This document shows, one piece after another, positions 36,430-44,565 of a DNA stretch of 64,000 bases. The stretch covers positions 1,488,001-1,552,000 of the forward strand of contig NC_015976.1 of the NCBI RefSeq assembly GCF_000283515.1. The letters are read 5' to 3'. Within the stretch, counting starts at the first letter, position 1, and each line of letters begins with the position of its first letter. Position numbers and translations under genes: made by a program. The DNA comes from Sphingobium sp. SYK-6. Its GTDB lineage: Bacteria > Pseudomonadota > Alphaproteobacteria > Sphingomonadales > Sphingomonadaceae. Below the pieces are notes generated by a model. It was given only the letters and a program-made list of their open reading frames with translations. It made no database searches and was not told the DNA's origin.

Positions 36430-36802
36430 CGACAGCCTCCCGCTCGCGGGTCGTGCCGAGGCGCTCGGCCGCATCCACGTCGCGCGCGTCGACCGAGCGA
36501 ACGGACCGCCAGGCCCGCAGCACCAGCACGGCGAACATAACGGTGAGCGCGAAGCCGATCACGATGGCGGTCAGGATCATCGCCTGGGCGATCGGATCGG
36601 CAGCGTCGCCCAGCACCTTCTCACCGTCCCGGATGATCGGGGGCTGGCGGCTCGCCAGGCGGCCGGTCAGGAACAGCAGCAGATTGACGCCCGTGGCAAG
36701 GAGCGACAGGCCGAGCAGCATCCGCACGAGATTGCGGGACAGCACCATGTAGAGCGCGCAGGCCAGGATCCCGGCGCCGGCAAGGGCATAGAGCATTGTC
36801 AC
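36422..36802 (-). CDS. mrpC: Mrp/Mnh antiporter subunit C
   Basis: About 126 residues, homologous to NuoK. Three transmembrane helices include LVRMLLGLSLLATGVNLLLF and the conserved ADPIAQAMILTAIVIGFALT. GTG 36802 is preferred (GGAGG seven bases upstream, GTGA overlap with mrpA); ATG 36796 is the alternative. Confidence 0.92.
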   Translation of the reverse strand: MTMLYALAGAGILACALYMVLSRNLVRMLLGLSLLATGVNLLLFLTGRLASRQPPIIRDGEKVLGDAADPIAQAMILTAIVIGFALTVMFAVLVLRAWRSVRSVDARDVDAAERLGTTREREAVDD

Positions 36803-39528
36803 CGCGTCGCCTCCCGCTGGAGGCCGAAATGGAAACTCAGCATGGCGCCAAGGACGACGAGATAGACGCCCAGATCGAAGATCATCGTGGTGCCGAGCTT
36901 GGGGAGCCAGCCTTCCGGCTCCCACCACAAATGGGTCAGGAAGGGCTGGCCCGACGCCATGCCGGGAAGGCCGCTCAGCAGCGTGCAGGCCATGCCGATG
37001 CTGACCAGCGTGAGCGGAGAGAGCCGCAGGGTTCGCTCCGCCTTGTCCACGCCATAAGCGAGGGCAATCAGCGCGAAGCTCAGCGCCGCGACCAGCCCGC
37101 CGACGAAACCGCCGCCCGGCTGATCATGCCCGCGCCAGAGGATGACGAGGGACGCGACAAGGAGAAGTCCCGCGATCCAGCGTCCGGTGACGGCCAGCGA
37201 GAAATGCACCGGCGGCGGACCGGAGACCGGCGCATCGCCGCTGCGCGCGGCAAGCAGGGAGCCGGCAAGCACGGCGGCCACCGCGATCACCATCGTTTCG
37301 CCCAGCGTGTCGAAGCCACGGAAATCCACGAGGATCACGTTGACGACATTATGCCCGCGCGCGGCGACATAGCTCATGCGCCCGAAGAAGCTGCTTGCCG
37401 CCGACACATGCTCGCCGGCGGCCATGTCGAGGATGCCGAGGCACAAAAGCCCTGCCAGAGCGGTGGCGATCAGTGCATCGCGCCCTCGCATGGCCGGCGC
37501 GCGCGTGGCAGGGGCGGCGAGCGGCACGGCAAGCAGCAATGCGGTCAGCAACACCACCAGCAGCGCCTCGACCGTGAACTGGGTGAGCGCCAGATCCGGC
37601 GCACCATGAGCCATGAAGCTGATGGCGATGGCGAAGCCCGAGAGACCGGTGGCGATCATCGCCGCCAGCAGCGTGCGCGCGCGGGCAGCCATGAACGCAC
37701 TGGCCAGCCCCACCAGCACCACGATCGCCTCGCCGATGCGGACCGGTTCGGCAGCCGGCAAGCGCGGCAGGGCGCCGGCCGCAATCACCGACCAGCCGAC
37801 CAGCAGGGCGACGCCGCCGATCACCATGGCCAGATAGCGGCGCAGATCGCCATGCTGAAGGCGCTCGGTCAAAGCGCTGGAGGCAACCGTCAGGCCTCTG
37901 AGGGATTCCTCCCAGATCGGCTCGATCGCCATGGCATCGATCCGCCTTGCACGGCGCAGGCGCAAGTGGATCGGCCCCCAGAAGCGCACGATCAGCGCCC
38001 CCGTGGCAATCACCACCGCGCTCAGCAGAAGCATGGGCGTGACCCCGTGCCAGACGGCGATATCGACCTCGACCGCGCGGCCATAGACCGCCGCGACCGC
38101 CGGGCGCAGGGCGATCCGGGTGATCCATTCGGGGTCCAGGCTGATGGTGAGGCCGGCCAGCGCGAGCACCAGAGGGGGCGCGACCAGCGAGAAGGTCTCC
38201 CCATGGCGGATTTCCGTGATCTTGCCGCGATTCAGGAAGAAGGGCCGCATGGTGACGACGCCGGCAACGCCCACCATCACCGCGTTGACCATGACGGCGA
38301 TGGCGAGAGGCGCCAGCTCCCAGCTGCTCTCCAGCTGCGCCTGGAACAGGAATTCCTTGGAGATGAAGCCCATGAATGGCGGGATGCCCGCCATCGACAG
38401 GCTGGCCCCCAGGCAGGCGAGCGCGGTGAGGGGCAGGAAGCGGGCAAGCCCTCCCATGGCGCGGAGGCTGTACAGGCCGGTCGCGTGCAGCACCGACCCT
38501 GCGCAGAAGAACAGCGCCGCCTTGTAGAGAGCGTGGGCGAGCAGGAAACCGATCATGGCGACCGAGGCCGCCGGGCCATCCAGCCCCACCAGCATGACGA
38601 GGATGCCGAGCGAGGCGATGGTCGAATAAGCAAGGGCGGACTTGAAGTTCTCCGCGCGCAACGCCTGTATGGCGGCAAGCAGCATGGTGATGCAGGCGAC
38701 CGTCACGAGCAGGCTGCGGCCCCAGCCGGTCACGCCGATCACCGGCTCGAAACGGGCAAGCAGGTAGATGCCGAGCTTCACCATGGTCGCTGAATGCAGG
38801 AAAGCGGAGGCCGGCGTGGGCGCTTGCATCGCATTGGGCAGCCAGAAGTGGAACGGGAACTGCGCGGACTTGGTGAAGGCGGCTATGAGGATGCAGACCA
38901 CGACCGCGTCCCCCCAGCCGCTGGCCATGAGGTCCCGCCGCCGGTCGATCGCTTCCGCCATCGAATAGCTGCCGAGCGCATGGCCGATCATGATGACGGC
39001 AGCAAGCAGGGCAAGGCCGCCCAGCGCCGTCACCTGCAACGACATCAGGGCAGCGCGCCGCGCACGGGCACTGCGACCATCGAAGCCGATCAGCAGGAAG
39101 GAGAAGATGCTCGTCGCTTCCCAGAACAGCACCAGGACCAGCAGGTTTTCAGCGAGAACCGTCCCCAGCATCGCCGTCATGAAAAGCAGGATGTAGGAGA
39201 AGAAGCGCGCCCGGTCCGTCCGCGACTTGTTGGTGAGATAGCCGCCCGCATAGATGGTGACGAGGCCGCCGATGCCGGTGATGAGCAGGCAGAACAGGAA
39301 GGAGAAGCCATCCAGTCGCAGGGTGATGTCCGCGCCAAGCCAGGGGGCCCAGTTTCTTCCCTCGCCGCGCACCCAGCCGCGCTCCACGATCGGCGCCAGC
39401 GAGAGGAAGGCCGCGAGGAGACCGAAGGGCAGCAGGGAAATGACCAGACCGGCGCCCCGGCCGATCAGGCGGGCGGCAAGCGGCAGCAGGGCTGCCCCGA
39501 TCAGGGAGGCGAGCAGGATCAAAAACAT
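36799..39528 (-). CDS. mrpA: Mrp/Mnh antiporter subunit A fused to subunit B
   Basis: 909-residue membrane protein. The N-terminal part (to about 500) is the NuoL-like core: FWEATSIFSFLLIGFD, FTKSAQFPFHFWLPNAMQAPTPASAFLHSATMV-type proton channel segments. An MrpA-specific region follows. The C-terminal 130 residues (WRGHDQPGGGFVGGLVAALSFALI, then GTTMIFDLGVYLVVLGA) correspond to MrpB. No separate mrpB gene exists, as expected for group 2 Mrp systems. It is the first gene of the antiporter operon. Confidence 0.95.
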   Translation of the reverse strand: MFLILLASLIGAALLPLAARLIGRGAGLVISLLPFGLLAAFLSLAPIVERGWVRGEGRNWAPWLGADITLRLDGFSFLFCLLITGIGGLVTIYAGGYLTNKSRTDRARFFSYILLFMTAMLGTVLAENLLVLVLFWEATSIFSFLLIGFDGRSARARRAALMSLQVTALGGLALLAAVIMIGHALGSYSMAEAIDRRRDLMASGWGDAVVVCILIAAFTKSAQFPFHFWLPNAMQAPTPASAFLHSATMVKLGIYLLARFEPVIGVTGWGRSLLVTVACITMLLAAIQALRAENFKSALAYSTIASLGILVMLVGLDGPAASVAMIGFLLAHALYKAALFFCAGSVLHATGLYSLRAMGGLARFLPLTALACLGASLSMAGIPPFMGFISKEFLFQAQLESSWELAPLAIAVMVNAVMVGVAGVVTMRPFFLNRGKITEIRHGETFSLVAPPLVLALAGLTISLDPEWITRIALRPAVAAVYGRAVEVDIAVWHGVTPMLLLSAVVIATGALIVRFWGPIHLRLRRARRIDAMAIEPIWEESLRGLTVASSALTERLQHGDLRRYLAMVIGGVALLVGWSVIAAGALPRLPAAEPVRIGEAIVVLVGLASAFMAARARTLLAAMIATGLSGFAIAISFMAHGAPDLALTQFTVEALLVVLLTALLLAVPLAAPATRAPAMRGRDALIATALAGLLCLGILDMAAGEHVSAASSFFGRMSYVAARGHNVVNVILVDFRGFDTLGETMVIAVAAVLAGSLLAARSGDAPVSGPPPVHFSLAVTGRWIAGLLLVASLVILWRGHDQPGGGFVGGLVAALSFALIALAYGVDKAERTLRLSPLTLVSIGMACTLLSGLPGMASGQPFLTHLWWEPEGWLPKLGTTMIFDLGVYLVVLGAMLSFHFGLQREATR

Positions 39529-39852
39529 ACGCGCCCTTCCTTTGACCGGAGCCGCACATAAAGGCCAACAAAATAAAGGCTAAATCCTCCGGTGCACCGC
39601 GCAGCAGACGTCGCGGCGGGTTTCGGCGCGATGCTGGGTGATGATGGCAAGGGGTGGGGCGCTGGTCCGACTAGCAGCCGTCGCCTCGAGGGACATGGAG
39701 GACGGCTGCCAGCCGGTGGGGCCGGTCTCGCGGGGGAGGGCGAGAAGGTCGGCCTTCACCCTGATACCCACTGGGCGTTTCCGCAGGGATGCCGTTGGGT
39801 AACAAATGATGGCCGGACCGTTGCGATGACGCGCATGGGCCTTGCCGGCTGC
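39529..39852. other. Leader region of the Mrp operon, no recognised element
   Basis: The 324 bp between the TetR gene and mrpA. Inverted segments are visible (for example GCAGCCGTC ... GACGGCTGC at 39674-39709), so the minus-strand transcript could form a strong stem of 9 bp around GCCTCGAGGGACATGGAG. A 63-codon frame with a GTG start exists on the minus strand but matches nothing I know. No riboswitch consensus fits well. Confidence 0.45.
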
Positions 39853-40515
39853 TCACGCGCCAGAGGCAAGGCCACGGGCGGGGTTTTTGCAAGCGACCAG
39901 CTGCAGATAGCCGAGGCAGGCGCGCGGCAGTTCCTGGCGCAGCCGCTCCAGATCCTCTTCCGCGGTGCCCGCCTCCATCACAACGCGAACCGTGCCGCCC
40001 AGCAGCGCCGCGAGCATGAACGCCGCTGAATCCGGATCGGCGAAGCGCGCGTCGGGAACAGACCTGAGCAACGGGCTGATCGCCCCGACCATGAGGTGCT
40101 TCGCCCGGTTCATCAATTCCTCGAGATTGAACTCGGTCGCGATCCCGTAAATGGCGCGCGAGGAGACCAGGTCGGCCATCTTTGCTTCGAGCCACGCGGC
40201 GGCAAGGCCTTCCGCGACGCTTTGCAGATCGCGTCCTTTCAGACGCGCGGCGGCCTCCAGCATGGCCGTCACGATCAGATCGAGCTGCCGCTCGACGATC
40301 GCGAAAAGCAGCGCCTGCTTGTGCGGATAATATTGATACATCGTCCCGACCGAGACACCGGCCCGTTCCGCCACGCGCGTGGTCGTGAGCCGCCCGACCC
40401 CATCCGACAGCAAAACCTGAATGGTCGCGGTGTGGATCGCCTCGATCGTCACCGCCGAGCGCGTCTGCCGCGGCGTTTTCCGGGGTTTCAAGAGGTCGGG
40501 TGAGGGGCGGTTCAT
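39853..40515 (-). CDS. TetR-family transcriptional regulator
   Basis: 220 residues from ATG 40515 (MNRPSPDLLKPRKTPRQTRS); an upstream ATG at 40542 is in frame. The N-terminal HTH reads TIEAIHTATIQVLLSDGVGRLTTTRVAERAGVSVGTMYQYYPHKQALL, the standard TetR signature. The C-terminal ligand domain is generic. It is divergent from the SDR gene across 71 bp, so it probably controls that gene. Confidence 0.92.
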   Translation of the reverse strand: MNRPSPDLLKPRKTPRQTRSAVTIEAIHTATIQVLLSDGVGRLTTTRVAERAGVSVGTMYQYYPHKQALLFAIVERQLDLIVTAMLEAAARLKGRDLQSVAEGLAAAWLEAKMADLVSSRAIYGIATEFNLEELMNRAKHLMVGAISPLLRSVPDARFADPDSAAFMLAALLGGTVRVVMEAGTAEEDLERLRQELPRACLGYLQLVACKNPARGLASGA

Positions 40516-40524
40516 ATGCGAATT

Positions 40525-40552
40525 CCAAAACTGAAGGATCATTCATATCTTA
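40525..40552. promoter_or_regulatory. Possible TetR operator in the divergent TetR-SDR spacer
   Basis: The spacer carries ATATGCGAAT near the TetR start and ATTCATAT about 17 bases further on, an imperfect inverted repeat across the divergent promoter region. Weak but well placed for autoregulation and control of the SDR gene. Confidence 0.25.
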
Positions 40553-40586
40553 GCGACGCAGACCCCCCATCACAAGGACAGACATC

Positions 40587-41342
40587 ATGAAGACCATCCT
40601 CATCACCGGCTGCTCCACCGGCTTCGGCCGCGAGACCGCCCTCTATTTCCTCGAACAGGGCTGGAATGTCATCGCGACGATGCGCGACCCTGCCGCCAGC
40701 AGCCTGCCGGTGTCGGAGCATCTGCGCGTCCTCCCGCTCGACGTCACCAATCCGGAGAGCATCGCCGCCGCCTTCGCGCAGGCCGGCGCGATCGACGTGC
40801 TCGTGAACAATGCCGGCATCGGCTGGCTGAACGCCATCGAAGGGACGACGATGGAGGTGGTGCACCGGATCTTCGAGACCAATCTGTTCGGCACGATCGC
40901 CACGATGCAGGCCGTGCTGCCGGGCATGCGCGAGCGCCGATCGGGCGTGATCGTGAATGTAAGCTCCAGCTCGACCTACAAGCCCCTGCCGCTGCTCTCC
41001 GTCTACCGGGCAAGCAAGGCCGCCGTCACATCGCTGACGGAATCAGCGGCGCTCGAACTGGCGCAATTCGGCATTCGCGCAAGGGTCGTCGTCCCGGGCA
41101 TGGCGCCCTCGACCAGCTTTGCCGACGGGCTGCAGGCGGAAATCATGAAGGGAGGCTGGTTCCCCCCGGCTTACCAGGACTTCGCCGACGAGACGATGGC
41201 GGCTCTGCAGGCGGCCGGAGCAGGGGAAGTCACGACGGCGCGCGACGTCGCCGAGGCGGTCTTCCGCGCCGCGACCGATGCGGACTGCCCCATGGTGCTT
41301 CCGGCCGGAGCCGATGCGATCGCCTGGGCGAGAGGCGAGTAA
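40587..41342 (+). CDS. Short-chain dehydrogenase/reductase
   Basis: 251-residue classical SDR. The cofactor loop ITGCSTGFGRETA has a Gly-rich pattern suiting NAD(P)H. NNAGIG follows, then catalytic Ser in NVSSSSTY and the Y-x3-K pair in VYRASKAAV. The substrate is unknown. It probably belongs to the regulon of the divergent TetR gene. Confidence 0.92.
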   Translation: MKTILITGCSTGFGRETALYFLEQGWNVIATMRDPAASSLPVSEHLRVLPLDVTNPESIAAAFAQAGAIDVLVNNAGIGWLNAIEGTTMEVVHRIFETNLFGTIATMQAVLPGMRERRSGVIVNVSSSSTYKPLPLLSVYRASKAAVTSLTESAALELAQFGIRARVVVPGMAPSTSFADGLQAEIMKGGWFPPAYQDFADETMAALQAAGAGEVTTARDVAEAVFRAATDADCPMVLPAGADAIAWARGE

Positions 41343-41397
41343 CGGCGCCTGTCGGGCGGGCGACGAGCCCGATGCGACGCAGGCGAGGGGCGTCCGG

Positions 41398-42414
41398 TCA
41401 GGAGGCGAGGCGGTCCCGTTTCATTCGCAGCGTCACGATCAGGCCGCTTTCCGCCCATTCGTAATCGATGGCGCCGCCAAGCTGGCCCGTGACGCTGCGT
41501 TGCACCAGCTTGCTGCCGAAACCGTTGGTCCCGGAGGGCTTCTGCACCTCCGGGCCGCCATGTTCGAGCCAGGTCAGGACGATGTCCTCCTCTTCGGTGA
41601 TGCTGGACACGTCGAGCGTGCCCGTCGGCATGGAAAGCGCCCCATATTTCATGGAGTTGGTTGCCAGTTCGTGCACGACGAGGGCCAGCGCCGTCGCAGC
41701 CGATTCCCCTACGCCCATGCGCTCGACCGCAACCCGGATGCGGCCCCGGTAAGCCCCCTTGTTCTCGTAAGGCGCCAGCAGGACCGACAGCAGGTCGCCC
41801 AGCAGCGCCGCATTGCCCTGGCCCTTGGGCAGAGGCCGGACCAGATCATGGGCCCGCCCCAGCGCCGACAGACGCTCGATCAACTCATGCGCCATCTCCT
41901 CGCGGGTCCTGGTCGAGCGCAACGATATCGTCGTGAGACCCGATGCAATCGCGAGGAGATTCTTGACCCGGTGGCTCATCTCCCCGGCCAGCAGCTCGTT
42001 GCCTTCCTGCGCCTGTTTACGCCCGGTGACGTCGAGGAAGATGCCATACATCGTGCGGCCGACGATCCCGACATCCTCTCCCTGCCCCCTGGCCGCGATC
42101 CAGCGCACCTCCTTCTCGACGAGGATGCGGAAATCCGTCTCATAGGGTCCGAGAATCTCGCGTGTTGCCCGGAACGCCGACCGGACGCGATCCCGGTCCG
42201 CGGGGTGGATCCGGGCGGACAGCTGCTCGAACGTGACCTTGTCCTTCCTGGGCAGGTCCCACAGCGAGAAGCCCGTGTCATCCATGGTGAACGCGTCGGT
42301 ATCGACATTCCACGCCCACAGGGCGACGCCGGCGGCCTGAATGGCCCGGTGGAGCTGTTCAGGTCGCCACTGATGGGCCTCGGGCATCTCTGAAGCCAAG
42401 ATCGGTATCCTCAA
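41398..42414 (-). CDS. PAS-domain HWE-family histidine kinase
   Basis: Soluble sensor kinase of 338 residues. The PAS/PAC domain (about 22-133) is followed by phospho-acceptor His148 in AGEMSHRVKNLLA. The HWE-type ATPase has HELATNSMKYGALS and TWLEHGGP (the W-x-E of the family) but lacks a normal F box. Such kinases in alphaproteobacteria often feed the general stress response, but no partner regulator is adjacent. It is convergent with the SDR gene. Confidence 0.92.
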   Translation of the reverse strand: MRIPILASEMPEAHQWRPEQLHRAIQAAGVALWAWNVDTDAFTMDDTGFSLWDLPRKDKVTFEQLSARIHPADRDRVRSAFRATREILGPYETDFRILVEKEVRWIAARGQGEDVGIVGRTMYGIFLDVTGRKQAQEGNELLAGEMSHRVKNLLAIASGLTTISLRSTRTREEMAHELIERLSALGRAHDLVRPLPKGQGNAALLGDLLSVLLAPYENKGAYRGRIRVAVERMGVGESAATALALVVHELATNSMKYGALSMPTGTLDVSSITEEEDIVLTWLEHGGPEVQKPSGTNGFGSKLVQRSVTGQLGGAIDYEWAESGLIVTLRMKRDRLAS

Positions 42415-42773
42415 TGCTTTCGTTCAGACCGGCACAGTCGATCTGGGTTTCATCGGCAAAATCGGAAGATGGGCGAAGCGTTCCCGCGGACAGTCCGTTC
42501 ACGTGAAGGGATGACTGGTTATATGCGGGAGGGGCAGGGTTTTGCGCGCATCAACCGAAAAGTCGAAAGTGGCTCCTGATGCGCTGTCTGCGCTCCGGGT
42601 TGCGGCGCTGCACGTGCGCGCGTGCAAGCGGAGTACGAAAATGCTTGTTCAGGGTCTGCCGGCGCAGGCATTGACCCTGTCACGCAGGACGTCCACTGGA
42701 GGCTGGCTTGTCGGGTCAGGGTCACGTCTGCCCGCGATCAGCATAGAGTTTCCTTCAGTCCTACAGGGTGGCC
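42415..42773. other. Divergent intergenic region, no gene seen
   Basis: The 359 bp between the HWE kinase and the RoxA-like gene carry promoters for both. A perfect TTCACGTGAA palindrome lies at 42499-42508. Short frames here look random. Confidence 0.5.
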
Positions 42774-43922
42774 ATGCAGCTTGCTGGGTTCGATATTGGC
42801 CGGTTTCTGGCCGAGCACTGGCAGAAGCGCCCGGTGCTGATCCGCAATCCGTGGGTGAACTGGCGCAATCCTCTCGATCCCGATGACCTGGCGGGCCTTG
42901 CCTGTGAGGAGGGTGTCGAAGCGCGCCTGATCGTCCGGGATGGGGCAGGGCTGTCGGTGGAGCAGGGGCCCTTGCCGGAAGCACGCTTCGGCGAGCTGAC
43001 CGATGATCCCTGGACCCTGCTGGTGCAGGCGGTGGATCATTATGTCGATGAGGTCGCCGCGCTGGTCGAGCCGTTTCGGTTCGTGCCGAACTGGCGGATC
43101 GACGATGTCATGGTGAGCTATGCCACTGACGGCGGCGGCGTCGGCCCGCATTTCGACCAGTATGACGTTTTCCTGATCCAGGGTCTGGGTCGGCGGCGCT
43201 GGCGCGTCGGGCCGCGATGCAGCTCGGCGACACCCTTGTTGCCGCATGAGGACCTGCGCCTGCTCGCGGATTTCGACGCCACCGAGGAATGGATATTGGA
43301 ACCCGGCGATATCCTCTATGTGCCGCCGCTCTTCGCTCATGACGGTGTCGCGCTCGGCAAGGACTGCATGACCTATTCGATCGGTTTCCGGGCGCCGTCG
43401 CGGGCCGAGCTGATCGACGGCTGGAGCGGGCATCAGGCGGATCTGCTCCCCGATGAAGACCGTTATGCCGACCCCGATCTCGATCTTCAGGCCAATCCGG
43501 GTGAAATCACAGCCTCGGCGCTCGATCGCCTGCATGCCATGACGATCGAGGCCTTGTCCGATCGCGATGCGTTTGCCCGCTGGTTCGGGCAGTATACCAG
43601 CCTGCCCAAATATGCCGAGGCGGACTGGCGACCGGAGCAGCCGATCGAGCCAGCTGAACTGCGCGGACTGCTGGCCGAAGCGGCGGCGCTGTACCGCAAT
43701 CCCGCCAGCCGTTTCTCCTTCATCCGGCAGACCGGGGAGACCCTGCTGTTCGTGGATGGCCAATGCTTCGAATGCGCGGGCGAGGTTGCCGCACTCGCCG
43801 AGCATATGTGCAAAGCGCCCGTGATCAAGGTCGCTCCTGCGCTTGCTGCATCGCAGCCGGTCCTGACGCTGGTCGCCGCGCTGGTCGATCAGGGCAGCCT
43901 GACATTCGACGGCGAGGCGTGA
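42774..43922 (+). CDS. RoxA/YcfD-like cupin ribosomal protein hydroxylase
   Basis: JmjC-type 2-oxoglutarate/Fe(II) oxygenase, 382 residues from ATG 42774 (MQLAGFDIGRFLAEHWQKRP). The family hydroxylates an arginine of ribosomal protein L16. The cupin carries H126-x-D128 in GVGPHFDQYDVFLIQ and the distal His189 in LYVPPLFAHDG; LIRNPW near the start is typical. A winged-helix-like C-terminal part follows. It is 6 bp upstream of rluE, so the two ribosome-modifying enzymes are co-transcribed. Confidence 0.9.
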   Translation: MQLAGFDIGRFLAEHWQKRPVLIRNPWVNWRNPLDPDDLAGLACEEGVEARLIVRDGAGLSVEQGPLPEARFGELTDDPWTLLVQAVDHYVDEVAALVEPFRFVPNWRIDDVMVSYATDGGGVGPHFDQYDVFLIQGLGRRRWRVGPRCSSATPLLPHEDLRLLADFDATEEWILEPGDILYVPPLFAHDGVALGKDCMTYSIGFRAPSRAELIDGWSGHQADLLPDEDRYADPDLDLQANPGEITASALDRLHAMTIEALSDRDAFARWFGQYTSLPKYAEADWRPEQPIEPAELRGLLAEAAALYRNPASRFSFIRQTGETLLFVDGQCFECAGEVAALAEHMCKAPVIKVAPALAASQPVLTLVAALVDQGSLTFDGEA

Positions 43923-43928
43923 GCGGCG

Positions 43929-44468
43929 ATGGCCCTCATCCTCTTCAACAAGCCTTATGGCGTTTTGTGCCAGTTCACGGACGAGAGCACAGGCCCGCCG
44001 CGCCGGACGCTGGCCGATTTCATCGATATCCCGGGCATCTATCCCGCCGGGCGGCTGGATCTCGACAGCGAGGGCCTGCTGCTGCTGACCGATGACGGCC
44101 GGCTGCAGGCGCGGATCGCGGACCCCCGGTTCAAGACGCCGAAAACCTATCTGGTACAGGTGGAGGGCGACGCGGACAGCGCCGCGCTGGAGGCATTGCG
44201 GCGCGGCGTGCGCCTGAAGGACGGGCCGACCCTGCCCGCCGAAGTGGAGCGTATCGACGATCCCGGGCTATGGCCGCGCGATCCGCCGGTTCGCTTCCGC
44301 AAAAGCGTGCCGGATTGCTGGCTGCGCCTGACGATCCGCGAAGGCCGCAACCGGCAGGTCCGGCGCATGACGGCGGCGGTGGGGCATCCAACGCTGCGGC
44401 TGGTGCGATGGCGCATCGGCGAGTGGACGCTCGATGGCCTGCAACCGGGCCAATGGCGCGCGATATGA
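43929..44468 (+). CDS. rluE: 23S rRNA pseudouridine synthase RluE-like
   Basis: RsuA-family pseudouridine synthase of 179 residues. It lacks an S4 domain and starts directly with [18 protein letters not shown], as E. coli RluE does. The catalytic Asp is in [15 protein letters not shown], and [22 protein letters not shown] matches the C-terminal motif. The E. coli enzyme modifies U2457 of 23S rRNA; the same site here is inferred. Confidence 0.92.
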   Translation: MALILFNKPYGVLCQFTDESTGPPRRTLADFIDIPGIYPAGRLDLDSEGLLLLTDDGRLQARIADPRFKTPKTYLVQVEGDADSAALEALRRGVRLKDGPTLPAEVERIDDPGLWPRDPPVRFRKSVPDCWLRLTIREGRNRQVRRMTAAVGHPTLRLVRWRIGEWTLDGLQPGQWRAI

Positions 44469-44565
44469 AGGCGGACGCCGGCATCGCCATCACTATCAAT
44501 CGGTAGGCCGGAAGCCAGCGAATGGGTGAGGGGCCCCATGCGATTTCGCACTGGTCCCCGGGCGA

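Noticed and set aside
39580..39771. 63-codon gene between TetR and mrpA
   Set aside because: GTG start without a good ribosome site and no family resemblance; not distinguishable from chance.
39541..39852. Cobalamin riboswitch ahead of the Mrp operon
   Set aside because: A short minus-strand stretch (GGTGAAGGCC ... CCCTCCCCCGCGAGA) vaguely recalls the consensus, but the remaining conserved boxes are missing and the operon has no cobalamin link.
41343..41397. Factor-independent terminator between SDR and HWE kinase
   Set aside because: A CGGGC/GCCCG hairpin is present but no T-run follows on either strand.
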